In this document: piece by piece, positions 1 through 8,327 of the stretch
Layout of the letters: the number at the start of each line of letters is the position of its first letter
Numbering within the stretch: position 1 is the stretch's first letter
The notes under the pieces: generated by a model
Databases searched by the model: none
What the model saw: the letters and a program-made list of their open reading frames with translations, nothing else
Told to the model about the DNA's origin: nothing
NCBI GenBank assembly: GCA_903928365.1
Contig: CAIYQV010000331.1
Span: forward strand, 1-12,831
Source of the DNA: an uncultured Flavobacteriia bacterium
GTDB taxonomy: Bacteria > Bacteroidota > Bacteroidia > Flavobacteriales_D > Crocinitomicaceae
Length of the DNA stretch: 12,831 nucleotides
Reading direction: 5' to 3'
Position numbers and translations under genes: made by a program

Positions 1-840
1 CTTTTCCTGTTGCCATTTAATTTTTATCAGGAGATCCTGAATCTCAAGGATGAGGTAAGGTCGCATCAGCTGAATTTCTTCAATGTCCGATTTGATACGT
101 TTTAGTAATAATTCACCTTTTTCTACATCCATTGCTTCCTCCTTGCTTCGCAGGATCCGGAAAAGTTCTTGCACCAGCTCTTCCTGTTCTTCATTTTCTA
201 CAGTGACTAACACACGTTCCAATTGCTCGCGGAATTTGACAGTAAGTTGTTTGGCAGCCAAAGATGCATTTTCTTGATACAGAGCTAAAAATTCGGTTAC
301 ATGCATTCCTTTGCCCACTGTCGCCATAACCGAACTCCTGAACTTTTCCGGTTGAGAATAGAACAAGCCAACTGGAATGACTTTCAGATTTAGATTTCCA
401 TCATTTCGTTTTTCCGCCTCAAGTGCTATTCGAGCCGTTCCTGATTTTAACTCCCTTAATTTAAGTTCAGGAATACTGGTGCCTTCAGGGAAGATGACCA
501 ATGTTTTACCCTGTTCTAGTATGCGGTAACATTCTGCAAAGGAATCCGCATTGGAAACACCTTGTGTCGCTCCATCCGATCTTCGATTGATAGGGATCAT
601 ATTCAATTTACCAAGTAACCATTTTTTGAACGGGGAACTAAAGAAGGTGCTCTTCGCCATGTAATAAATAGGCTGCTTGCAAATGTGCCCGATCATCCAT
701 GCATCCATCAAGGTATTGGGGTGATTCGCAATGAGAATAACAGGGCCATGATGGTCCAGATATTCACGGTTGCGGATCTTTACCTTTCGGTAGTAAAGCC
801 GGATACTCCAGCCAACGATCAGTTTGAGCAAAAAATACAC
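1..840 (-). CDS. PlsC-type lysophospholipid acyltransferase, 3' end cut by the window edge
   Basis: This is a membrane-associated acyltransferase of the PlsC/LPLAT family, whose members move an acyl chain onto lysophosphatidic acid or a related lysolipid. Seen on the minus strand: block I is ANHPNTLMDAWMIG, an H-x5-D form of the catalytic HX4D motif (His codon at 723-721). It is followed by PINRRSDG (block II), VIFPEGTS (block III, Phe codon at 492-490) and VIPVGLF (block IV). After the catalytic domain comes a long charged, probably helical C-terminal extension that is still open at base 1. No in-frame ATG lies upstream of block I. I chose GTG at 840, which gives a short hydrophobic N-terminus (YFLLKLIVGWSIRLYYRK) and leaves room for divergent promoters. 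A TTG at 927 would add 29 residues, but its first base would overlap the pabB start. Divergent from pabB. Substrate specificity cannot be read from sequence. Confidence 0.88.
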   Translation of the reverse strand, partial: MYFLLKLIVGWSIRLYYRKVKIRNREYLDHHGPVILIANHPNTLMDAWMIGHICKQPIYYMAKSTFFSSPFKKWLLGKLNMIPINRRSDGATQGVSNADSFAECYRILEQGKTLVIFPEGTSIPELKLRELKSGTARIALEAEKRNDGNLNLKVIPVGLFYSQPEKFRSSVMATVGKGMHVTEFLALYQENASLAAKQLTVKFREQLERVLVTVENEEQEELVQELFRILRSKEEAMDVEKGELLLKRIKSDIEEIQLMRPYLILEIQDLLIKIKWQQEK

Positions 841-926
841 CTGATTCAATGAATTATGGATGAAAGTTAACCATTCTTGAAAAACAGAAAACGTATGAAA
901 CCACTGCTTTTTGTAAATTCGCTGCA
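841..926. promoter_or_regulatory. Divergent intergenic region, acyltransferase / pabB
   Basis: This 86-bp gap separates divergent genes if the acyltransferase starts at its GTG. On the minus strand TAACTTTC (869-862) resembles the Bacteroidota -7 box TAnnTTTG and ends 21 nt before the GTG. On the plus strand TAAATTCG (914-921) lies only 5 nt before the pabB ATG, so a transcript from it would be nearly leaderless. No convincing -33 TTG at the right distance was seen for either. These assignments rest on eye-matching to a short consensus. Confidence 0.3.
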
Positions 927-2126
927 ATGAAACAGACAGTTGCCTACCTGAATAGCAACGACGGAAGCAGTATACTTGCTTTCGGAGAACAAGACCGTCT
1001 GCGAATTGAAAAAGCAACATCCTTAACGCAGTTGGAGGATTTTTTCAAAAGAAACGAGGGCTTGTTTCGCTTTGGTTGTTTGAGTTACGACCTGAAACAG
1101 GGGTTGCACGACGTCGTAAGTTTCAATCCTGATGCTATTGAATTTCCAGATATCTGTTTCTGGGTTCCTGAATTTGTGGTGCGTATGGATCAGGAGAATT
1201 TTGAGTTTCTTCAAGGTGAGAAAAATGAAGAGCGCCTGGAATTTATAAATACGGTACTGGAGGAAGAAACCAATACCAATTTCCATCAGCATGATTTTCA
1301 CTTTCAGCCGCAACTATCAGAAGAAGCATACCTGGAGAAGGTCCGAATACTGCAGGAACACATTCAACGCGGTGATATCTATGAAGTCAATTTTTGTCAG
1401 GAGTACCGAGCTGAAAACGTAGCGATTCGGAATGTGTGGGACGCCTATTTTAAACTTAATCATTTGACACAAGCACCTCATTCTGCTTTTGTTGCATTTG
1501 ATGAATTTGCTGTGTTTTGCGGAAGTCCCGAGCGGTTTTTACGCAAAAAAGAAAATCGTCTGATCTCACAACCCATTAAAGGTACAGCGCGCAGATCTGC
1601 AGATCCAAATGAGGATGAAATGTTGAAGCGTTCCCTGGAAAAGGACCCTAAAGAACGTTCGGAAAATGTGATGATCGTTGACCTGGTGAGGAACGATCTT
1701 TCCCGTGTAGCAGCAAAAGATTCGGTTGTTGTAGATGAATTATGTGGGGTTTATACCTATGAAACAGTCCATCAGTTAATCTCTACTATTTCATGTGAAC
1801 TAAGGGCAGGGGTGTCCTTTTCGGATATCATGAACGCAACTTTTCCTATGGGCTCCATGACGGGTGCTCCAAAGCGAAGAGCTATGGAATTGATCGAATC
1901 CAACGAGAACTTTAAAAGAGGTTTGTATTCAGGTTCCATAGGCTACCTGGATCCTCAGGGTAATTTTGATTTTAATGTGGTCATCCGCACATTGATCTAT
2001 AATTCTGAAAAGAATGTATTGTCTTGTTCGGTGGGAAGCGCCATTACGATCCAGTCTGATCCTGAGAAAGAATACGAAGAATGCCTGATCAAGGTACGTC
2101 GCATCATGGAAGGGATCAATGAGTGA
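927..2126 (+). CDS. pabB: Aminodeoxychorismate synthase component I (chorismate-binding)
   Basis: Component I of aminodeoxychorismate synthase converts chorismate plus ammonia to 4-amino-4-deoxychorismate, the first committed step to p-aminobenzoate and folate, in the cytoplasm. The 399-residue protein carries the chorismate-binding domain over about residues 130-395. Key blocks seen are QPIKGTARR (Lys at residue 218), ENVMIVDLVRNDLSR, FPMGSMTGAPKRRAMELIE, GLYSGSIGYLDPQGNFDFN and the C-terminal EYEECLIKVRRI. The Lys in PIKGT is the PabB signature that forms a covalent intermediate; anthranilate synthase (TrpE) has PIAGT there, so I prefer PabB. The N-terminal part is short compared with the E. 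coli protein (about 450 residues). No glutamine amidotransferase partner (pabA) or lyase (pabC) lies in the window. The 3' end overlaps tilS by 8 bp, suggesting cotranscription and coupled translation. ATG at 927 is the only sensible start. Confidence 0.93.
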   Translation: MKQTVAYLNSNDGSSILAFGEQDRLRIEKATSLTQLEDFFKRNEGLFRFGCLSYDLKQGLHDVVSFNPDAIEFPDICFWVPEFVVRMDQENFEFLQGEKNEERLEFINTVLEEETNTNFHQHDFHFQPQLSEEAYLEKVRILQEHIQRGDIYEVNFCQEYRAENVAIRNVWDAYFKLNHLTQAPHSAFVAFDEFAVFCGSPERFLRKKENRLISQPIKGTARRSADPNEDEMLKRSLEKDPKERSENVMIVDLVRNDLSRVAAKDSVVVDELCGVYTYETVHQLISTISCELRAGVSFSDIMNATFPMGSMTGAPKRRAMELIESNENFKRGLYSGSIGYLDPQGNFDFNVVIRTLIYNSEKNVLSCSVGSAITIQSDPEKEYEECLIKVRRIMEGINE

Positions 2127-3369
2127 CTTCCATACACCACTGAAATCGTTATTAAATCAATACTCGATGGATCGCTGCCTGGTAGCTTGCAGTGGAGGAG
2201 TGGATTCGATGGTATTGCTCGACATGCTCAGGCATTGCGGAAAATCATTGCTTGTACTACACGTGAACTATGGTTTGCGAGGTGAAGCATCCGATCAGGA
2301 TGAGCACTTGGTGAGCGCCTATTGTGAACAGCATCGGTTAAAACTAGAAGTCTTGCGAGTTGACTTATATGATCAATTAAAATTATCCGGTGGGAATCTG
2401 CAACAAAAGGCGCGCGAAGTGAGGTATGCTTTTTTTGAAAAACACGCACTTCCGTCTGATGGTATTTTTCTCGCGCATCACCTGGATGATCAGATCGAAA
2501 CATTTTTTCTTGCGTTGACAAGAGGAGGAGGGGTCAGGGCTTTATCCTGTATGGCGGAACATCGGGGCAAGATCTTCCGGCCATTATTGAGGTATTCCAA
2601 AGCGGAACTCATACGTTATGCCCATGAGAACGATGTGCCATGGAGAGAAGATCAGAGTAATCAAGAACTTTCATATGCCCGTAATAAGTGGCGGAATGTA
2701 TTTCTGCCAGAGATTCAAAAAGTCTTTCCTAATCTGAATGAGGACATTTTGTTAGTCATTAAACAGTTTCAGCTGAAATTGATCTACATTCAGCAGAAGG
2801 CAAACGATTTAGCCGGGGAATTCAATTCAACGGGGAAACTTCCTTTTGAATGGATGGACACGGAGTTCGGGGAAGTGGTCTCTGAACTATTGCGAATGAG
2901 CGGATTCACACATGGCGTTTTTGCTGAACTTCAAAAACTCCGTCATTCCGATAAAGGCAGCTACCTGGACTTGATTCACTGCCGTTACAATCGAGTATTT
3001 CGGGAGACCGATCATTTTCAGTTTATGAAGGATGTCGGCACTGAACTACCAATTATCGTTTCAGAACCAACCGATCATCTACCAAAAGAATTTGATAAAA
3101 AGACCATTTATCTTGATCCGGAAAAAATAACCGGCGACCTTAAGATCAGAATCTGGCAGAATGGTGATCGCATCAAACCCATTGGCGTTAATGGTTCCAA
3201 ACTTATTTCTGATATTCTCTCGGACGCTAAGGTTCACGCCTTTGAAAAATCATCCCAAATCGTACTGATCGATGACACCAAGATTCTCTGGTGTGTTGGG
3301 TTTTGCGTCAGTCGTGAGGCGCTGGCTACGGCATCCTCTCAAAAAATGAAGGTTTATTTAAAGATTTGA
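2119..3369 (+). CDS. tilS: tRNA(Ile)-lysidine synthetase
   Basis: TilS is an ATP-dependent N-type PP-loop enzyme that attaches lysine to C34 of the CAU-anticodon tRNA-Ile, switching it from Met to Ile identity and AUG to AUA decoding; it is normally essential. Seen: the PP-loop SGGVDS at residues 25-30, then LLVLHVNYGLRGEASDQDE, the downstream HHLDDQIETFFLALTRGGG block, RPLLRYSKAELIRYA, and REDQSNQELSYARNKWRN, all typical of TilS. The C-terminal part (about residues 335-416, with RIWQNGDRIKPIG) matches the TilS C-terminal domain, so the 416-residue protein looks full length. It starts 8 bp before the end of pabB and is probably translated from the same message. The TGA stop at 3367-3369 is also the first three bases of a tandem repeat array, so any transcript leaving this gene runs directly into the repeats. 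Confidence 0.95.
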   Translation: MSDFHTPLKSLLNQYSMDRCLVACSGGVDSMVLLDMLRHCGKSLLVLHVNYGLRGEASDQDEHLVSAYCEQHRLKLEVLRVDLYDQLKLSGGNLQQKAREVRYAFFEKHALPSDGIFLAHHLDDQIETFFLALTRGGGVRALSCMAEHRGKIFRPLLRYSKAELIRYAHENDVPWREDQSNQELSYARNKWRNVFLPEIQKVFPNLNEDILLVIKQFQLKLIYIQQKANDLAGEFNSTGKLPFEWMDTEFGEVVSELLRMSGFTHGVFAELQKLRHSDKGSYLDLIHCRYNRVFRETDHFQFMKDVGTELPIIVSEPTDHLPKEFDKKTIYLDPEKITGDLKIRIWQNGDRIKPIGVNGSKLISDILSDAKVHAFEKSSQIVLIDDTKILWCVGFCVSREALATASSQKMKVYLKI

Positions 3370-3503
3370 CGCTTTGCTATTTGGCGCTTCGCTATTTGAC
3401 GCTTTGCTATTTGACGCTGTTGCTATTAGGCGCTTCGCTATTTGACGCTTCGCTATTTGACGCTTCGCTATTTGACGCTTCGCTATTTGACGCTGTCGCT
3501 ATT
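3367..3503. repeat. 15/16-bp tandem repeat array, nine units
   Basis: Nine consecutive units follow the pattern TGACGCTTCGCTATT. Seven are 15 bp (3367, 3382, 3397, 3428, 3443, 3458, 3473) and two are 16 bp with an extra G in the middle (3412 and 3488). Three units (3443-3487) are identical; the others differ by one to three bases, mainly TTTGCTA for TTCGCTA or GGC for GAC. The array begins exactly on the tilS stop codon. There are no unique spacers, so it is not a CRISPR. It creates spurious open frames that I do not count as genes. Confidence 0.95.
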
Positions 3504-3642
3504 TGGAAGATGGAAGATTTCAGATTGCAGATTTCAGATTTCAAATTGCAGATTTTCTTGCTATTTCATCTTCGAATCTTCAAATCTTCAAATGTTCAAA
3601 TCCTCGAATGTTCAAATCCTCGAATGTTCAAATCCTCGAAGC
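3504..3642. repeat. AT-rich degenerate repeats, including four 16-bp units
   Basis: At 3517-3555 variants of CAGATTTCAGATT and AAATTGCAGATTT repeat irregularly. From 3579 to 3642 four 16-bp units follow TTCAAATCCTCGAATG: 3579 (two mismatches), 3595, 3611 and 3627 (last base pair changed to GC). No coding potential is credible here. No terminator with a T-tract was seen after tilS. Confidence 0.85.
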
Positions 3643-3813
3643 CTAAAATCAATCGTTTTTACACCCATCTGCGTACATCTACGTAGCTCCCCTACACGTA
3701 TCCCGCAATGTCACTTACGGAGGATGTTGTAAAATGCATTTGACTTTCCTTATATATAGGATATAGGTTTTGAGATGGCCGCACCTTTGTTTCAGAAACG
3801 AACACAAAGTAAT
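3643..3813 (+). promoter_or_regulatory. Upstream region and putative promoter of protease 1
   Basis: The 171 bp between the repeats and the protease ATG hold no gene. CACCTTTG at 3782-3789 is one base from the Bacteroidota -7 box TAnnTTTG and sits 24 nt before the ATG, giving a short A-rich leader (GAAACGAACACAAAGTAAT). An alternative box TAGGTTTT (3764-3771) lies 21 nt downstream of TTG at 3740-3742. Neither is proven. A small palindrome CTACGTAG occurs at 3679-3686. A strong promoter would fit the biased codon use of the gene. Confidence 0.4.
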
Positions 3814-5994
3814 ATGAAAACGTCAGCGATCAAAACAGTTTTAGGAGTAGCAACAGCACTAGTGATGAATACAGTTGCATTTGGACAAACAGGAAAAGTT
3901 TGGGTGAAAGTAACCGATGCACAGCAGTTGAACACTACTTCCGTTACGACACTTTTCAGAACCATGAATGTAACAGGAGTGGAGAAAGCATTTCCTGCAA
4001 GTCGTTCAAAAGAATTGAACAGTGTTTATTCTGTAAGCTGTAATTGTGATGCAAATGACTTAATGCAAGCCATGACTCATGAAGGTAAAGTGTTCGTTCG
4101 TCCTGAGTTGGCTCCTGAGTTTCAAACATTAGGTATGCCTAACGATTATAGCTTGGCGTTTGCAAATGATTATGCATTGAATTTGATTGGTGCTCCTGAA
4201 GCATGGGATATCACAACTGGTGATACAAGTGTTCAGATCGCTATTACTGATGCGAATTACCACTTGGGTCACGAAGAATTGATCGGTAAATACAATTACG
4301 TTTCTGAAAACTACAGCACAGACTACACACACGGTACAGCAGTAGCGATCACCGCTGCCGGTAACACAAACAACGGTTCCGGTAAAAGTGCGATTGGTTA
4401 CAACAGCCGTCTTCAATTGCGTGCGATGGATTACAATGAATTGATTGCTGCTACTTATTCTGGAGCAAAAGTGATCAACATGAGCTGGGCATCCGGATGT
4501 TACTACAACTACTATGCACAGGAAGTGATCAACGAAGTATACAACAACGGTTCTACCTTGATCGCAGCAGCTGGTAACGGTGGAACATGTGGTGGACCTG
4601 ACAACTTAGTTTACCCTGCAGCTTATGACCACGTGATCGCAGTATCAAGTGTTGGACCAATGGATAACCACGAACGTTACGTAGGAAACCCTGCCTCTAC
4701 ACACCAGCACAATGCTTCTGTAGACATCTGTGCTCCTGGATACGATGTAGCACTTACAACTGCACCTGGTTACTATGTAACAGGAAACGGAACTTCTTTC
4801 GCTGCACCTTATGTATCTGGAACAGTAGCTTTGATGCATGCAGTGAATCCTTGTTTGAATCCTGATCAAGTAGAGTACATTTTGAAAGCGACAGCCTTGA
4901 ACATTGATGCACAAAACCCACAATATGTTGGGAAATTGGGAGCAGGACGTATGCAAGCAGCTGAAGCACTGAAAATGGCAGCAAAATTCAACACCATGAC
5001 CGTGACAGGTACAACACAAGTTGAATGTACGACAATGGAACAAAGCATCGCATTGAATCTTAACTACGACGGAACAGCTCCTTTCACCATCGAATGGAAT
5101 AACGGAGCAACTACTGAAACGCTTGTGAATGTGGAAGAAGGTACCTACGCAGCACTGATCCATGATAGCAAAGGGTGTATCGCCACTTTTCAAACTCAAA
5201 TTACAGCAATGGTACCAATGACAGTGAACGCAACAACGACAGCAGTTCTTTGTCACGGTGGTCAGAACGGTGCGGTTGCAGCGGTAGCTGAAGGTGGAAA
5301 CGGTGAATTTACTTACACATGGGATAACGGAGTAACTGGAACAGCATTGAACAATTTGAAAGAAGGATTCTACACGGTTACAGTGACAGACGGAAACGGA
5401 TGTACAGCTGTGAATGGCTTCTATGTGACAGAACCTGCTGCTTTGACGGCAACAATCGCCCACAGTGATGCAGCATATACAGAAGCAGGTCAGGTGGATG
5501 TTGAAGTAAACGGTGGAACAGCTCCTTACACATATGCTTGGAATAACGAAGCTGCTACTCAATATTTGACAGAGGTTGAAGCTGGTTTTTATGAAGTGAT
5601 GATCACAGATGCAAACGGATGTATCACCAGTGCAAATGCAGTAGTAGCAGGTCACGAAGCTCAGGAGGAAGGTCCGGCAGTCATTGCTGCAGGTACAACA
5701 GATGAAGGAAATACAGTTAATCAGGAATATGCGTTGGGAGTGAACGAGCAAACCCAAACAACAACCTTGAATGTGTATCCTAATCCTGCTACAGATCACG
5801 CAACAGTAACATGGAATGACACAGATGTTAAAACCGTAACACTTGTAACCTTGATGGGTCAAGAAGTACAAACCATCGAAACAGAGAACTATACACAAAA
5901 AGTAGAACTTCAGGGAGTAGCTCAAGGCGAATACCTGGTGAAATTGACAACAACACAAGGACAACAGCTGGTGAAAAAAGTGATCTTCCTATAA
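3814..5994 (+). CDS. Secreted subtilisin-like (S8) serine protease with SprB repeats and T9SS sorting domain
   Basis: Predicted extracellular endopeptidase, 726 residues. Residues 1-25 form a signal peptide (KTSAIK, hydrophobic LGVATALVMNTVAFG, then Q). A pro-region to about residue 125 follows, then the S8 domain. The catalytic set is complete: Asp146 in ITDANY, His173 in THGTAVA, oxyanion Asn255 in AAAGNGG, Ser328 in GNGTSFAAP. Three SprB-like repeats (about 410-460, 483-545, 563-610) each end in motifs such as GFYTVTVTDGNGC. The C-terminus from about residue 652 (LNVYPNPATDHATVTW ... GEYLVKL ... KKVIFL) is a type A T9SS sorting domain. This predicts Sec export, then T9SS secretion or surface attachment. 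I start at ATG 3814, not the upstream in-frame ATG at 3775, because only 3814 puts the signal peptide at the N-terminus. Codons are strongly biased (AAC, GGA, ACA, GTA), suggesting high expression. The natural substrate is unknown. A diverged paralogue follows. Confidence 0.92.
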   Translation: MKTSAIKTVLGVATALVMNTVAFGQTGKVWVKVTDAQQLNTTSVTTLFRTMNVTGVEKAFPASRSKELNSVYSVSCNCDANDLMQAMTHEGKVFVRPELAPEFQTLGMPNDYSLAFANDYALNLIGAPEAWDITTGDTSVQIAITDANYHLGHEELIGKYNYVSENYSTDYTHGTAVAITAAGNTNNGSGKSAIGYNSRLQLRAMDYNELIAATYSGAKVINMSWASGCYYNYYAQEVINEVYNNGSTLIAAAGNGGTCGGPDNLVYPAAYDHVIAVSSVGPMDNHERYVGNPASTHQHNASVDICAPGYDVALTTAPGYYVTGNGTSFAAPYVSGTVALMHAVNPCLNPDQVEYILKATALNIDAQNPQYVGKLGAGRMQAAEALKMAAKFNTMTVTGTTQVECTTMEQSIALNLNYDGTAPFTIEWNNGATTETLVNVEEGTYAALIHDSKGCIATFQTQITAMVPMTVNATTTAVLCHGGQNGAVAAVAEGGNGEFTYTWDNGVTGTALNNLKEGFYTVTVTDGNGCTAVNGFYVTEPAALTATIAHSDAAYTEAGQVDVEVNGGTAPYTYAWNNEAATQYLTEVEAGFYEVMITDANGCITSANAVVAGHEAQEEGPAVIAAGTTDEGNTVNQEYALGVNEQTQTTTLNVYPNPATDHATVTWNDTDVKTVTLVTLMGQEVQTIETENYTQKVELQGVAQGEYLVKLTTTQGQQLVKKVIFL

Positions 5995-6047
5995 AAAAAA
6001 GAGAGTGGTTTTATGGTTAGGTAACAGGAAGATCCACACCATCTGAG

Positions 6048-6086
6048 AGCAGGAACTGAGTAGAGACGGTTCCTGCTTTTGTTTTT
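6048..6086 (+). terminator. Rho-independent terminator after protease 1
   Basis: A perfect 9-bp stem AGCAGGAAC (6048-6056) / GTTCCTGCT (6069-6077) encloses a 12-nt loop and is followed by TTTGTTTTT. It lies 53 nt after the protease 1 stop codon and should separate its transcription from that of the next gene. Confidence 0.88.
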
Positions 6087-6146
6087 ACTGAATTCTGTTC
6101 GGAATTTCTTTGTAAACTTCGTACATTCGTTCTATTCGCAAAGTAC
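6087..6146 (+). promoter_or_regulatory. Putative promoter of protease 2
   Basis: TACATTCG at 6122-6129 is one base from the Bacteroidota -7 box and ends 17 nt before the GTG start. A clear -33 element was not found at the expected distance. The upstream terminator makes a separate promoter here necessary, which supports the assignment indirectly. Confidence 0.35.
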
Positions 6147-8321
6147 GTGAACAAAAAAACAACATACCTTTTCATACTCGCCCTATTGTGTTTGAGTTTT
6201 AAAATAAAAGCACAGGATGCACGCATTTGGGTGAGGGTAGAGGATCCTCATTTTCGTGAGGTGCTTCTAAGAAATGTGAACGGTGATCTGGAATCTGAGA
6301 CTTGGCTTGCGCTGAAGGATTCCTTTCGGATACATGAAACACGTGTAGCGTTGCCTTCGTCCAGAAATGCAGAACTTTTACAAGTGGTTGAATTGAAATG
6401 TACGTGTAATTCTCATGAACTATTACAAGCAATCACGCGTTCAGGGTTACCGTTCATCAAACCTGAGATTGGACCGGATTATAAGTTATTAAGTACCCCG
6501 AACGATTACCACATGCAGTTTTCCAATGATTATGCCCTTGATCTAATCAATGCTCAGCAGGCTTGGGATATCACACATGGAGATACATCTATTGTTATTG
6601 CAATTACGGATGCCAATTATTATACGGCACATGAAGAATTGGTCGGTAAAGTGAATTATGTTTCCGACAATTTGAATTCTGATTATGTTCATGGAACCGT
6701 GGTAGCCATCACCGCAGCGGGGAATACGAATAATGGACAGGGGAAAAGTTCGATCGGATATGACTCTCATCTTCAGTTGCGCGTCATGGATTACAATGAG
6801 CTACTCAACGCTACCTATTCGGGTGCAGAGGTGATCAATGTGAGCTGGTCTTCCGGTTGTGACTATGTCGATTATCCGCAGGCTGTCATCAATGAAGTTC
6901 ATGCGAATGGTTCGGTTATCGTCGCTGCGGCAGGAAATGGAGGGACATGTTCAGGGGCCTCTAATCCTGTTTATCCCGCCTCATTTGATCATGTCATTTC
7001 GGTCACTTCAATCGGACCCTACGACAACCACGAACGGTACATCGGGAATCCGGGTTCAACGCATCAGCATAATAGTTATGTGGATCTCTCGGCTCCTGGA
7101 TATGATGTTGCGTTGTCTACCGCACCGGGTGTATATACTACTGGAAACGGCACCTCGTTCGCCGCACCTTATGTCTCTGGCTTATGTGGTCTTATGCTTT
7201 CAGTGAACCCTTGTTTGTCGCCTGATCAGATTGAGTTTATTTTGAAATCAAGCTCAGTAAATATTGATGCTCAAAATCCAGCTTATGTTGGTCAAATAGG
7301 TGCCGGACGCATTAACGCTCAGGCTGCGGTTCAGATGGCGAGTACCTTCAACACTTTTTCAATGTCCGCTCAGAATACGGTCAACTGTGCTGAATTGACT
7401 CAAGGAGTGACACTCAATTTAACCCAGGCTGGAACCGCTCCTTTTTCGATCTTGTGGAGTAATGGACAAACGAATGACACGATCTCAGGTTTAACTCCCG
7501 GAACGTACACTGTAATCGTTCGTGATGCCAATGGTTGCGTAGCAAGTTACATGACCACGTTTGAAGCAATGACTCCCATTGTATTAAATGAAACCATAAC
7601 CAATCCCTTGTGTTACGACCAAGCATCAGGCAGTATTACCATGCAGGTGAGTGGCGGTTTACCACCATACAATCCACTATGGAACACAGGAGAAACAAGC
7701 GCTGATATTTCTGGGTTGAATGCCGGAACATTCTTCGTCATTTTTTCAGATCAACGTGGTTGCAGTGGGGCTGAGATCTATCAACTTTCAGATCCTGCAT
7801 TGCTCGAAGCGAATCTGCAGGAAACAGATATCTTTTATTCATCGGGAGGCACAATTGATCTTGCCGTTACCGGAGGAATTCAACCGTACACTTATGAATG
7901 GTCGAATGGAATCACCACGCAGGATCAAACAGATCTGAATCCCGGATTTTATGAAGTGATCATTCATGATGCAAACAATTGTGAATTGTCACTCAATGCA
8001 GAAGTGAATTATGCCAATCCGTATGGTCCCAATGATCAACCTGTTGAGTTGTCAAGCACGTCAGAAATTACAGGTGTAATAGAAGCACAGGCTCATCCAG
8101 ATTTCGATTTTTATTATGATCCTGAAGTACAAGAGATCATTTTATCCTGGGAGCAAGGCGGAACAATAGAACTTTGGGACATGAACGGCAAGAGCTTGTT
8201 TTCCAGGTCTCAGCTTATCGGCAGTGGAATAGAACATATTTCCGTTCATACATCCGGGACATACCTGTTGAGAGTACGTAATCATCGTGGCATACGTGAA
8301 ATCAAATTGATGGTTTTCTGA
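6147..8321 (+). CDS. Secreted subtilisin-like (S8) serine protease, paralogue 2, with degenerate sorting domain
   Basis: This is a tandem paralogue of the preceding protease, 724 residues, close in sequence across the catalytic domain. A signal peptide occupies about residues 1-23 (NKKTTYLF, then ILALLCLSF, KIKAQ). Catalytic residues are all present: Asp155 (ITDANY), His182 (VHGTVVA), Asn264 (AAAGNGG), Ser337 (GNGTSFAAP). SprB-like repeats follow (for example SGLTPGTYTVIVRDANGC and LNPGFYEVIIHDANNC). The last 80 or so residues align in outline with a type A sorting domain (IELWDMNGKSLFSR ... GTYLLRV ... EIKLMVF), but the usual YPNP motif is missing (AHPDFDF instead). Secretion by T9SS is therefore less certain. 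Start is GTG at 6147; no ATG precedes the signal peptide. Codon use is ordinary and unlike copy 1, so the duplication is old or the copies are under different expression pressure. The rsmF-like gene begins 6 bp downstream, so this gene may head a small operon. Confidence 0.9.
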   Translation: MNKKTTYLFILALLCLSFKIKAQDARIWVRVEDPHFREVLLRNVNGDLESETWLALKDSFRIHETRVALPSSRNAELLQVVELKCTCNSHELLQAITRSGLPFIKPEIGPDYKLLSTPNDYHMQFSNDYALDLINAQQAWDITHGDTSIVIAITDANYYTAHEELVGKVNYVSDNLNSDYVHGTVVAITAAGNTNNGQGKSSIGYDSHLQLRVMDYNELLNATYSGAEVINVSWSSGCDYVDYPQAVINEVHANGSVIVAAAGNGGTCSGASNPVYPASFDHVISVTSIGPYDNHERYIGNPGSTHQHNSYVDLSAPGYDVALSTAPGVYTTGNGTSFAAPYVSGLCGLMLSVNPCLSPDQIEFILKSSSVNIDAQNPAYVGQIGAGRINAQAAVQMASTFNTFSMSAQNTVNCAELTQGVTLNLTQAGTAPFSILWSNGQTNDTISGLTPGTYTVIVRDANGCVASYMTTFEAMTPIVLNETITNPLCYDQASGSITMQVSGGLPPYNPLWNTGETSADISGLNAGTFFVIFSDQRGCSGAEIYQLSDPALLEANLQETDIFYSSGGTIDLAVTGGIQPYTYEWSNGITTQDQTDLNPGFYEVIIHDANNCELSLNAEVNYANPYGPNDQPVELSSTSEITGVIEAQAHPDFDFYYDPEVQEIILSWEQGGTIELWDMNGKSLFSRSQLIGSGIEHISVHTSGTYLLRVRNHRGIREIKLMVF

Positions 8322-8327
8322 TCTCAT

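Noticed and set aside
83..277. 64-codon plus-strand frame
   Set aside because: It is a shadow of the acyltransferase C-terminal extension, a Ser-rich peptide without features.
3366..3732. Two overlapping open frames (TTG at 3366, ATG at 3442) over the repeats after tilS
   Set aside because: Both are produced by the 15-bp period being a multiple of three; the peptides are simple repeats of LFDAS or LRYLT with no leader, and they overlap the tilS stop.
3775..3813. Upstream ATG start for protease 1
   Set aside because: It adds MAAPLFQKRTQSN in front of a good signal peptide and overlaps the putative -7 promoter box.
4645..5964. Long 439-codon open frame on the minus strand inside protease 1
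   Set aside because: It is antisense to a gene with clear domains; its Cys/Ser-rich translation has no domain and is explained by the biased codon use of the plus-strand gene (few minus-strand stops).
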